Shown here one piece after another: positions 14,964-21,275 of a DNA stretch of 22,444 nucleotides (its first letter is position 1; every line of letters begins with the position of its first letter). The notes below the pieces were generated by a model. That model ran no database searches, was not told the origin of the DNA, and saw only the letters and a list, made by a program, of their open reading frames with translations. The position numbers were made by a program, and so were the translations under genes. The DNA comes from Rickettsiales bacterium (GTDB taxonomy: Bacteria; Pseudomonadota; Alphaproteobacteria; Rickettsiales; UBA3002). Location: the NCBI GenBank assembly GCA_027489915.1, contig JAIXZB010000139.1:1-22444 (forward strand), read 5' to 3'.

Positions 14964-15377
14964 CTACATCATCCACATGATAGCGCAGTAGCGCGCCGTT
15001 TTAGCGATGCCTACGATGAGGATGAAGGGCAGAAAGCGGGTGCGTAATACGCCTGCAATCATGGTGAGGGGGTCACCAATAATAGGCACCCACGAGAGCA
15101 GTAGCGACCATTTTCCCCAGCGCACAAACCAGCCTTCGGCTTTGTGGAGCGTTTTTTGTGAAATGGGAAACCAGCGCCTGTTTCCATACCGTGCGATACT
15201 GCGGCCCAGCCACCAGTTTAGAACGGAGCCGCAGGTGTTGCCGATACTAGCGGCGGTGAGTAACAGGATATCGGGGTAATTATTGGCTTTTAGCAGTGCA
15301 ATGAACAGTAATTCCGACTGAAAGGGAAAGAACGAGGCAGCAAGGAAAGCAGACGCGAATAAACCAAGAATCTCCAT
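14964..15377 (-). CDS. YqaA/DedA-like (SNARE-associated family) membrane protein
   Basis: 137-residue membrane protein resembling YqaA, the short branch of the DedA/SNARE-associated (VTT) family. It has an N-terminal amphipathic start with FFPFQSELLFIALL, a loop helix AASIGNTCGSVLNWWLGR with the conserved Gly and Arg of the family, and WVPIIGDPLTMIAGVLR, equivalent to the re-entrant R/PxxxGDP region. It is shorter than full DedA proteins (about 200) but normal for YqaA (about 140). DedA proteins act in phospholipid carrier recycling and membrane homeostasis; the role of YqaA is less clear. It is downstream of the DHS-like gene, separated by a long hairpin that probably reduces read-through. 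Confidence 0.82.
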   Translation of the reverse strand: MEILGLFASAFLAASFFPFQSELLFIALLKANNYPDILLLTAASIGNTCGSVLNWWLGRSIARYGNRRWFPISQKTLHKAEGWFVRWGKWSLLLSWVPIIGDPLTMIAGVLRTRFLPFILIVGIAKTARYCAIMWMM

Positions 15378-15401
15378 TACGCCTGCCTATGAAGATAAAC
15401 T

Positions 15402-15435
15402 CACACGGGTGCCGCAGTGCTGCGACACCCGTGTG
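15402..15435 (-). terminator. Strong hairpin after the DHS-like gene
   Basis: CACACGGGTG (15402-15411) pairs perfectly with CACCCGTGTG (15426-15435); after one mismatch CGCA (15413-15416) pairs with TGCG (15421-15424) around a 4-base loop. On the minus strand it begins 9 bases after the DHS-like stop and is followed by AGTTTATCTT, only a weak U tract. It probably acts as a terminator or as a 3'-end stabiliser. Confidence 0.65.
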
Positions 15436-15443
15436 GTTATGGG

Positions 15444-16499
15444 TTACTTATCGCCAAACAGTTTAGCAAATGCACGTTTTTTGCGGTTTTTCCATTCGCC
15501 GCGGTGGTAGGCGTCGCTGCAGAGCAGGGGAAGGACGCTGCCTGCTTCGGCGAATACCATTTGCTCATGCACGGTTTCGACTTTGCCCCAGCTTGCAGCT
15601 TCTTTGAGGGTGCTGGAGGAACACGCCCCATCGCGTACATCGGCGATGGTGATTTGGATGGCGTATTTGTGCATTTCCACATCTTCGTGGCCAAGAATTT
15701 CGGCACACACAACGGTATCTTGCGTGAAGTTTTTGGGCACGCCGCCGCCAATCATGAGAAGACCCGTGGTGCCTGCTTTGATTTTGATATCGGTGAGTTC
15801 GCGGAAATCAGCAATGGAATCGATGCTCATGTATTTGCCTGGGTTTTTCACCTGATGCACGACCAAGCCAAAGCCTGCCGAAGAATCGGTGAAGGCAGGG
15901 CAGAAAATCGGTACATCGTTTTCATACGCAAGCTGGATGAGTGAGTCTTTCTTTTTGGCGTTGCCAGCAGCCAGCCACTTGCCCATTTCCTTGATGAATT
16001 CACGCGAAGAATAGGGGCGCGGCTCCAGACCATTGGCGATTTTCTCGATGGTGTAATCGCAGGCTTGCAGCTCTTCTTCATCGATATAGGTATCGTAGAT
16101 ACGGTCGATATAGTTATCGCGCAGGAAGTTATCGTCGATGTCTTTGCTGCCTTGATAATGCTTGAAGCCCAAAGCCTCGAAGAAATCCATATCCACAACG
16201 GTTGCGCCTGTTGCCACAATCGCATCGACCATGCCAAAGCGGATGAGATCGGCATAAAGCTTCATGCAACCGCCTGCAGAGGTGGAGCCCGCAACGGTGA
16301 GGATGACTGAGCAGTTTTTATCGGCGAGCATCATGTTGTAGATGTCGGATGCACGGGCTAAATCGCGCGAAGTGAAAGACATATCGCGCATCGAGTCGAT
16401 AATGGGGCGCGCATCGAAACTGGTGAAATCGATGTGTTTCACTTCTTTGGATAGCAACTCGGCTTTTTGGTTTGAGCGTGGTTTGGCTTGTGCGGTCAT
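15444..16499 (-). CDS. Deoxyhypusine synthase-like protein (probable homospermidine/polyamine aminobutyltransferase)
   Basis: 351 residues matching the deoxyhypusine synthase (DHS) family. The N-terminal nucleotide-binding part shows VAGSTSAGGCMKLYADLIR and DAIVATGATVVDMDFFEALG, and the C-terminal part carries EAASWGKVETVHEQMV with Lys306, the equivalent of the catalytic Lys329 of human DHS, and VLPLLCSDAYH. DHS removes the aminobutyl group of spermidine with NAD+ and transfers it to a lysine via an imine. Bacteria lack eIF5A, and bacterial homologues are thought to use a small amine such as putrescine as acceptor, giving homospermidine. ATG 16499 has GGAGA six bases upstream. It lies directly downstream of an ornithine decarboxylase, which would supply putrescine, supporting a polyamine role. 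The exact product is inferred. Confidence 0.85.
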   Translation of the reverse strand: MTAQAKPRSNQKAELLSKEVKHIDFTSFDARPIIDSMRDMSFTSRDLARASDIYNMMLADKNCSVILTVAGSTSAGGCMKLYADLIRFGMVDAIVATGATVVDMDFFEALGFKHYQGSKDIDDNFLRDNYIDRIYDTYIDEEELQACDYTIEKIANGLEPRPYSSREFIKEMGKWLAAGNAKKKDSLIQLAYENDVPIFCPAFTDSSAGFGLVVHQVKNPGKYMSIDSIADFRELTDIKIKAGTTGLLMIGGGVPKNFTQDTVVCAEILGHEDVEMHKYAIQITIADVRDGACSSSTLKEAASWGKVETVHEQMVFAEAGSVLPLLCSDAYHRGEWKNRKKRAFAKLFGDK

Positions 16500-16527
16500 G
16501 GTGTTCTCCTTCATTCATAAGCGATAT

Positions 16528-16550
16528 GCCCCCGTGATAACCACGGGGGC
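16528..16550 (-). other. Intercistronic hairpin between ornithine decarboxylase and DHS-like genes
   Basis: GCCCCCGTG (16528-16536) and CACGGGGGC (16542-16550) form a 9-bp, very G+C-rich stem with a 5-base loop. It sits between the decarboxylase stop (16576) and the DHS-like start (16499). On the minus strand the stem is followed by ATATCGC, with no U tract, so it is not a standard terminator. It may protect the upstream message from 3' exonucleases or set the relative yield of the two enzymes. Confidence 0.6.
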
Positions 16551-16575
16551 TTAAAGTGCAAGTGTTTCCTTGTGA

Positions 16576-17757
16576 TTACGCGACGATTTTGAGCGCCGGA
16601 ATGCGTATTTCCTCGGGGTACATGGTGAGGATAGGCTCATCTTTCACCACCACGATGCTTTTGGCGAGCGAAAACCCGTTGAAGCGTGTGGCCATGGTGC
16701 GGCCATACGCGCCAAGCTGACCCACTTCGAAATAATCGCCCTCGGCCACATCTTCAGGCAGGAAGAAGGGACCTTTCATAGTATCGAGCGAATCGCAGGT
16801 AGGGCCATAAAATGCAAACGGCGACAGGCGTGCAGATGCATTTTCCCGCAATAGACGCGTGGGGAAAATGAAGTTGGGCACACCCGCATCGAACAGGCTG
16901 CCGTAAGTGCCATCGTTGATGTAGAGATGATCGCCCTTGCGCATTTCGACACGCACCACGGTGGAGCCAGATTCGGCCACCAACGCGCGCCCTGGTTCGG
17001 CAATCAGCAGACATTTATGTTCGGCCAGAATACCCGCAACCGATTCATGGATAGCATCGAAATATAAATCCATCGCTGGGGGCACCATGCCAGGATAGAC
17101 AGAGGGGAACCCACCGCCTACATCGAGCACGTCAATCGACACGCCTGATTCATCTATTACCTGCTTGGCAAGGCCAATGGCAATGCGGTGTGCATCGGGG
17201 TGCATGGATTGTGAGCCGACATGGAAGCAAATGCCAAGCTCGCTGGTGTGCTTGCGCACATGGCGAATAAGTTCTGCAGCTTTATCGAGCGCGATACCGA
17301 ATTTGCCAGACAACCCAATTTCTGCAAACGCATTGGGAATAGCCAAGCGCACATACAGGCTTAAATCGCGGGCATTGCCAGTTTCTTCTAGGATTTTGGC
17401 AAGTTCTTCCTCGCAGTCGAGCGAGAAATGGCGCACGCCATAAGTGTGATACGCCTCGCGGATGGCATTGCGCGATTTCACCGTATGCATAAAATAGAGC
17501 TGTGCTTGTGGGAACAAGCCACGCACCAGCGACACTTCATGCAAACTAGCTACATCGAAATGGCGGATGCCAGAAGCCCATAAATCCTTGAGCACATGCT
17601 CTTCAGGATTGGTTTTAACGGCGTAAAGCACGCGCCCTTGAAACTGATTCATGAACACAGAAACAGCGCGCTTGAGTGCGTGCGGACGATAGATTACGAG
17701 TGGATTTTCAGGCCGAACTGCAGTTACAGCAGCGGCAGTCGATATGTAGCTTCGCAT
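16576..17757 (-). CDS. Ornithine decarboxylase, fold-III PLP enzyme (ODC / lysine-ornithine decarboxylase type)
   Basis: 393 residues of the eukaryotic-like (alanine racemase fold) ODC family. The PLP-binding Lys48 is in VLYAVKTNPEEHVL. FHVGSQS and LDVGGGFPSVYPG are the phosphate-binding Gly-rich loop, IAEPGRALVAESG binds the cofactor, and Cys321 in YGPTCDSLDT is the catalytic Cys supplied by the partner subunit of the dimer, followed by GQLGAYGRTMATRFNGF. The preserved Cys and CDSLD sequence favour decarboxylation of ornithine (possibly lysine as well) over diaminopimelate. I chose ATG 17757, 8 bases after GAGGG; ATG 17772 and TTG 17787 are alternatives. It makes putrescine for the downstream DHS-like enzyme. 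Upstream lie a promoter, an operator-like palindrome and a folded leader with a small ORF, so expression is probably tightly controlled. Confidence 0.93.
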   Translation of the reverse strand: MRSYISTAAAVTAVRPENPLVIYRPHALKRAVSVFMNQFQGRVLYAVKTNPEEHVLKDLWASGIRHFDVASLHEVSLVRGLFPQAQLYFMHTVKSRNAIREAYHTYGVRHFSLDCEEELAKILEETGNARDLSLYVRLAIPNAFAEIGLSGKFGIALDKAAELIRHVRKHTSELGICFHVGSQSMHPDAHRIAIGLAKQVIDESGVSIDVLDVGGGFPSVYPGMVPPAMDLYFDAIHESVAGILAEHKCLLIAEPGRALVAESGSTVVRVEMRKGDHLYINDGTYGSLFDAGVPNFIFPTRLLRENASARLSPFAFYGPTCDSLDTMKGPFFLPEDVAEGDYFEVGQLGAYGRTMATRFNGFSLAKSIVVVKDEPILTMYPEEIRIPALKIVA

Positions 17758-17903
17758 GTCATAAACCCTCATTAGTACGTTAATCAACGCACCAACAAAT
17801 CTTGCGACGGATTTATGACAGCAGTGCCAAGGTCACCTTGCTGGATCGGTTTTGCATAAACCTACCCCTCTAGGGATCTCTACACGCCATGGGATTTGCG
17901 GTA
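17758..17903 (-). promoter_or_regulatory. Structured leader RNA of ornithine decarboxylase (candidate alphaproteobacterial speF motif)
   Basis: The predicted 5' UTR is about 146 nt and folds well by eye, read on the minus strand. GATC (17875-17878) and GATC (17844-17847) close a junction with two hairpins: CCC-TAGA-GGG, holding the leader ORF's ribosome site, and GGTTT-ATGCA-AAACC (17848-17862), holding its AUG in the loop. Next comes CAGC...GCTG (17819-17822 with 17840-17843) with inner AAGG/CCTT. Then AAATC (17810-17814) can pair with GATTT (17797-17801), and the same GATTTG can instead pair with CAAATC near the 5' end (17893-17898), a possible switch. An RNA motif called speF has been described upstream of ODC genes in Alphaproteobacteria; position and genome type fit, but I could not align it. 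Confidence 0.55.
17813..17857 (-). CDS. Candidate leader peptide upstream of ornithine decarboxylase
   Basis: A 14-codon ORF, MQNRSSKVTLALLS, has a strong Shine-Dalgarno sequence (GAGGGG at 17865-17870) seven bases before its ATG. Both the ribosome site and the ATG lie in small hairpins, and the coding part contains the CAGC/GCTG stem, so translation would change the fold. It stops 55 bases before the decarboxylase ATG. The E. coli speF gene is controlled by an unrelated leader peptide that senses ornithine; this one is not similar in sequence. Whether it is translated is inferred only from the ribosome site and position. Confidence 0.4.
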   Translation of the reverse strand: MQNRSSKVTLALLS

Positions 17904-17936
17904 AATCCAATTATACATGGTTTTCAAAAATGTAAA
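17892..17936 (-). promoter_or_regulatory. Ornithine decarboxylase promoter with palindrome at the predicted start point
   Basis: On the minus strand TTTACA (17931-17936) and a perfect TATAAT (17910-17915) are separated by 15 bases. The predicted start of transcription, near 17903, falls inside a palindrome GGATTT-N5-AAATCC (plus-strand arms 17892-17897 and 17903-17908). A dyad across the start point is a typical repressor site; it could also form a hairpin if transcription starts further upstream. The spacing of 15 is short for sigma70. Confidence 0.55.
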
Positions 17937-17950
17937 TGATTTTTTTGTCC

Positions 17951-17986
17951 TCACCCTCTCTGTGGATATTCAGCGGGTTAGGGTGA
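17951..17986. repeat. Imperfect palindrome resembling a dispersed intergenic repeat
   Basis: TCACCCT (17951-17957) and AGGGTGA (17980-17986) are perfect 7-bp arms around a 22-base centre. On the minus strand it reads CATCACCCTAACCCGC ... GAGAGGGTGAGG, similar in style to the CCCTAACCC/GAGAGGG palindromic repeats found scattered in many proteobacterial intergenic regions. It lies upstream of the decarboxylase -35 and between divergent genes. A second short dyad TACAG/CTGTA follows at 17998-18013. The remaining bases to 18090 hold the ill-defined promoter of the next gene. Only one copy is seen in this window. Confidence 0.35.
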
Positions 17987-18090
17987 TGCGCTCGGGCTAC
18001 AGACGAGGCTGTAACACAAACGTAATATTTCTCAGGTAAATTGTTAATAATTGGGCAGTAAAATTGAGAAATAAGAGAAGTGGTAGGGAA

Positions 18091-19773
18091 ATGGATCAAA
18101 GGCTCGATCAAACCTTAAGACAAGCGCGTGCGGCTATTAATTTGCTGGTGCAAGACCCTGCGGAGCGAAGAGCGCTTTATGGTCACGCGGTGGCGATGGT
18201 AACCGCAGAAAGTAGTGCAGGATTACATCTGCGCAGACCAGGAAGTGGATTTATTGGCCCTTTTCAGATGAATAAGCAGCATGCGTTGGCTATCCGTAAT
18301 CAAGACGAAGGAGTGCAGTTAAATCAAATATTGCGTGCACAGGAGCGCTTGCCTCCCGAGCAGCGTAGCCCAGATGCACAGTTATTGCTAAATGCAGGTG
18401 CTACACGGGGACCATGGATGGTAAATGGTCGCGATATGCATCAGGATCAAGGTGTACTCGGCGGAGTAAGCACCGTAATTGCAGCGCGGGTTGCATCACG
18501 TGCGGCGGAAACGCCGATTACAGATTTATCCGCGTCACAAGTGTGGGTACAGCACAAATTGGGCTGGTATGGTGGCGCGGCGATTGTACGCGCTGCGGAG
18601 AATAACCCTACTATGCGTGTGGGTGATGTGCGCATTCCAGAAGCGGAGAATCAGGCCATCAACCCTAGGCATATTCGCAGTAATTTTGGCACGGGACCCA
18701 ATACTTCAGTTGCGAGTATTATGGCACGTACTGATGCTAAGTTTGAAGCAAGGGTAGATGACCCTGGTGTTATAGGCAGACTTTCTCGTGAAAACAGGGC
18801 GTTATTTGCGGAGGCAACAGGCATTAGCCCTGAGCGGGTTGAGCAAGCAGCAGTACGTCAAGCACCAGCTGCAACACAAGTTGCAGGGGGCACGGAGCAA
18901 ACACCTGATAGAAATACGATTGTAGCCCGCCAGCAGGGACTGATTGCGGCTGGGCATGATTTGGGCCCTCGTGGAGCTGATGGTGTGTGGGGTAGACGCA
19001 GCCAGCAGGCAGATGCTGCTTATAAGCAGGCGACAGGAAAAACGATTGCGGAAACGCTGCAAGCCCAACCTGTAGCACCAACCACGCAGGTTGCAGCGGC
19101 AGGCGAGCCCCGGGCGACGCCAGCGCAACCAACACAGGCTGCACCATCTCAAGCAACGCAGGCCGCTCCTGCAATTACTCCCGTGGCGGCGCTTGATGAT
19201 GCCCCTAATCGCAACACGCGTCAGGCAACAGGCAGGGTGCATTTGGATAAGGCACTAGGCGCAGCAGGGCTAAACACAGCATCAGAGGTGGATGCATTGC
19301 GCAATCAGCGCGGACTGAGAGATGCATCGCCTTCACAAATGCAAGCCGCACTGCGCGATGATGTGCGCGCAATACAGCGTGAATTGAAAGATGCTGGATT
19401 TAACGTAGGCAGAGCAGATGGATTGGTAGGTGCGCGCACAGAACGTGCTTTGGCAGCATTCCGCGAGCAAAGAGGGGCTGAACCTCAAGCCATTGGGCGC
19501 ATACGTGCCTCTGCAACGCCAAATGAACGTGAAGTGCAGGCGTCTATTCCCAAGCCCGAGCTGGCACCACCACCCAGTGGAATTCAGCTCACCGCACAGA
19601 TTGCAGAAGATAACCGGCGCTTAGCCGCCGCGCAGCAAGCGGCGAGTGAAACCAAGCTGAATGAAACAGGCACTCGAGGCGGCGAAAGCGCATCGGCCGC
19701 GGAACCTAAAACACCTACGCAGGTTGTAGCTGTAGCTCAAAACAGAGAGGGCCGTGGAGCTGGCCCCGTTTAA
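18091..19773 (+). CDS. Lysozyme/transglycosylase-like protein with two peptidoglycan-binding-like modules
   Basis: 560 residues, no signal peptide and no membrane helix. Residues about 30-170 look like a lysozyme-fold transglycosylase: the candidate catalytic Glu40 in AMVTAESSAG, then GSGFIGPFQMN like the GLMQL block of SLT enzymes, and a later LGWYGGAAIVRAA segment like the AYNAG motif. Residues about 275-316 (LGPRGADGVWGRRSQQADAAY) and 422-467 (IQRELKDAGFNVGRADGLVG...TERALAAF) are peptidoglycan-binding-domain-1-like modules, the second the clearer. Between them (about 320-375) is a Gln/Ala/Pro/Thr-rich linker. The C-terminal 90 residues are low complexity and polar. ATG 18091 follows GGTAGGGAA; the ribosome site is weak and a TTG at 18064 is possible. 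It is monocistronic, convergent with pelG 9 bases away. It may be an exported murein hydrolase, a secretion-system or phage-like muramidase; export route unknown. Confidence 0.6.
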   Translation: MDQRLDQTLRQARAAINLLVQDPAERRALYGHAVAMVTAESSAGLHLRRPGSGFIGPFQMNKQHALAIRNQDEGVQLNQILRAQERLPPEQRSPDAQLLLNAGATRGPWMVNGRDMHQDQGVLGGVSTVIAARVASRAAETPITDLSASQVWVQHKLGWYGGAAIVRAAENNPTMRVGDVRIPEAENQAINPRHIRSNFGTGPNTSVASIMARTDAKFEARVDDPGVIGRLSRENRALFAEATGISPERVEQAAVRQAPAATQVAGGTEQTPDRNTIVARQQGLIAAGHDLGPRGADGVWGRRSQQADAAYKQATGKTIAETLQAQPVAPTTQVAAAGEPRATPAQPTQAAPSQATQAAPAITPVAALDDAPNRNTRQATGRVHLDKALGAAGLNTASEVDALRNQRGLRDASPSQMQAALRDDVRAIQRELKDAGFNVGRADGLVGARTERALAAFREQRGAEPQAIGRIRASATPNEREVQASIPKPELAPPPSGIQLTAQIAEDNRRLAAAQQAASETKLNETGTRGGESASAAEPKTPTQVVAVAQNREGRGAGPV

Positions 19774-19782
19774 GCTAACTCA

Positions 19783-21252
19783 TCATTCGCTATGGCTTGC
19801 CGCTTCACCACCACGCACCACACCCATGCGGTATTTACCTAAATCATCGTAGTAATCCGCGGTGGTGTGTACTGTAGGTACTTGCACCGAGTTATTATTG
19901 GTGATGAAGGCATGGTAGGGCAGTTTGCGCACATGGTTGAATAGTATCGTTGCCGCAATCAGGAAGCTGATACATGACGACAGGAAGAACCCGTAGCCAT
20001 AGAACTCGAACCCGAATTGCAGTGTCACGATGGTGAACAACGCATTGGTGACGAAATAGGTGATGAAAATCCACATATTGGCGCGTCTGCAATCAAAGTA
20101 TTGCAGAATGATGCTTGAGAAGAGCAGCAGTGCTTGGAAGAAGGTTCCAAGCGCACCAAGGCGGAAAATGCCAAGCTGCAGATAGAACATGTGCAGCAAA
20201 TCAAACAGTTTTGGCGCCAGCAGAATGGTGATGAAGCAGATAGCGCCCTGCATCATCAGCAGATTGCGGCCACCCTCCAAAATGCTTTCGATGATATTGC
20301 TGTGGAAATGGCGAATGCGCTTGAGCGATGCGTGCGCCAAGATATTGCCGTAAAAGCGGCGATAATGATGGAAGAAGTTGGTTTCTACACTGAATACGAA
20401 TAACGCGAGGGCTGGAAGAATGGTCATCGCTGCCATAAACATCGCGCTGTCATAATCAGGGTAAAAGCGCATTTTAGTTTCTAACACTGCTGATTCTGGG
20501 GCAAACCACATAATCCATTTATCGATCCAGAGTGCGGCGTTATAGAACAAACCACCTACCGCAAGTTCCCAGTATTTCGACCAGAAAGGCTTCATCGCGA
20601 ATTCGCTGGTGAGGCGGTAAGGATATTCCGCGAAAATACGTGCGGTGAGCAGGAAGATGATAACGGTGAGGCCCACGCAGTAGCTTGCCACCATGCGCGC
20701 AGCATTGCCATCGCCAAAGTAGTTGGCAACCACAACAGCCACCACCATGCCTATTATGAAAGCGCGTGTCACGGCAGCAAAATCTTTGAGTGCGGTGAGA
20801 TACACGGCAAGCAGCCACACGGTTGCAATCAAGAACAGGTTAGCGAATGCAGCCAGACGCAGGCCAATATCCATATCGAATACAAATCCGTACCAGATGA
20901 TACCAATCGGCAAGCAGCAGAGATTGGCGATAATCATCGATTCAAGCATTACAGTCGGGGTCGAAGTCACATCTTTTACGTGGATATGATCGGCAAGGTA
21001 GCGCGTCATAATCATGAAAATAGGGGCAGAAAGCACGAGTGATACAGAGAAGTTATAGACAATCACGCTGCGGAAATTCATCAGCTCCGACGAACCGTCG
21101 CCACCGTAAAGATAGGTGGTGATGGCAAGCGCAATCACGGTGAATAACCATGGGCCTGCAATGGCAAATGCCGAATGCAGATACGCCGCAGCGATACCCA
21201 TCAGGTCATCACGCTTTGCAAGCTTATTTAGTTCGAATCCAATACCAGCCAT
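19783..21252 (-). CDS. pelG: Pel exopolysaccharide inner-membrane transporter PelG
   Basis: 489-residue polytopic protein with about 12 helices. The N-terminus MAGIGFELNKLAKRDDLMG followed by AAAYLHSAFAIAGPWLFTVI is the clear PelG signature; YLADHIHVKDVTSTPTVMLE and FSVETNFFHHYRRFYGNI are further family blocks. PelG is a Wzx/MOP-type transporter that works with PelD, PelE and the glycosyltransferase PelF to move Pel, a GalNAc-rich polymer, across the inner membrane. It is a little longer than the Pseudomonas aeruginosa protein (about 456); the extra is mostly the polar C-terminal tail from about 455. ATG 21252 has AAGGAAG upstream and lies 23 bases after the pelF stop. As in known pel operons it is the last gene. 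Its stop is 9 bases from the convergent muramidase gene. Confidence 0.93.
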   Translation of the reverse strand: MAGIGFELNKLAKRDDLMGIAAAYLHSAFAIAGPWLFTVIALAITTYLYGGDGSSELMNFRSVIVYNFSVSLVLSAPIFMIMTRYLADHIHVKDVTSTPTVMLESMIIANLCCLPIGIIWYGFVFDMDIGLRLAAFANLFLIATVWLLAVYLTALKDFAAVTRAFIIGMVVAVVVANYFGDGNAARMVASYCVGLTVIIFLLTARIFAEYPYRLTSEFAMKPFWSKYWELAVGGLFYNAALWIDKWIMWFAPESAVLETKMRFYPDYDSAMFMAAMTILPALALFVFSVETNFFHHYRRFYGNILAHASLKRIRHFHSNIIESILEGGRNLLMMQGAICFITILLAPKLFDLLHMFYLQLGIFRLGALGTFFQALLLFSSIILQYFDCRRANMWIFITYFVTNALFTIVTLQFGFEFYGYGFFLSSCISFLIAATILFNHVRKLPYHAFITNNNSVQVPTVHTTADYYDDLGKYRMGVVRGGEAASHSE

Positions 21253-21275
21253 GTTCGTCTTCCTTAAAGCGTCAG

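Noticed and set aside
15417..15944. 175-codon plus-strand ORF opposite the DHS-like gene
   Set aside because: It is antisense to a clearly conserved enzyme; its apparent Gly/Phe-rich composition is a by-product of the complementary reading frame.
15444..16499. Evidence of hypusination of eIF5A in this organism
   Set aside because: The surrounding genes are bacterial, and bacteria have no eIF5A; family membership does not imply the eukaryotic reaction.
16528..16550. Intrinsic terminator between ODC and the DHS-like gene
   Set aside because: The stem is strong but no U tract follows on the minus strand, so I listed it only as an intercistronic hairpin.
17874..17894. Second leader ORF of six codons (MACRDP) upstream of the 14-codon ORF
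   Set aside because: No Shine-Dalgarno sequence and very short; likely chance within the structured leader.
19749..19770. GGGCC/GGCCC stem followed by GTTT at the end of the muramidase-like gene as terminator
   Set aside because: Only 5 bp, lies inside the coding sequence and the T run is three bases; too weak to call.
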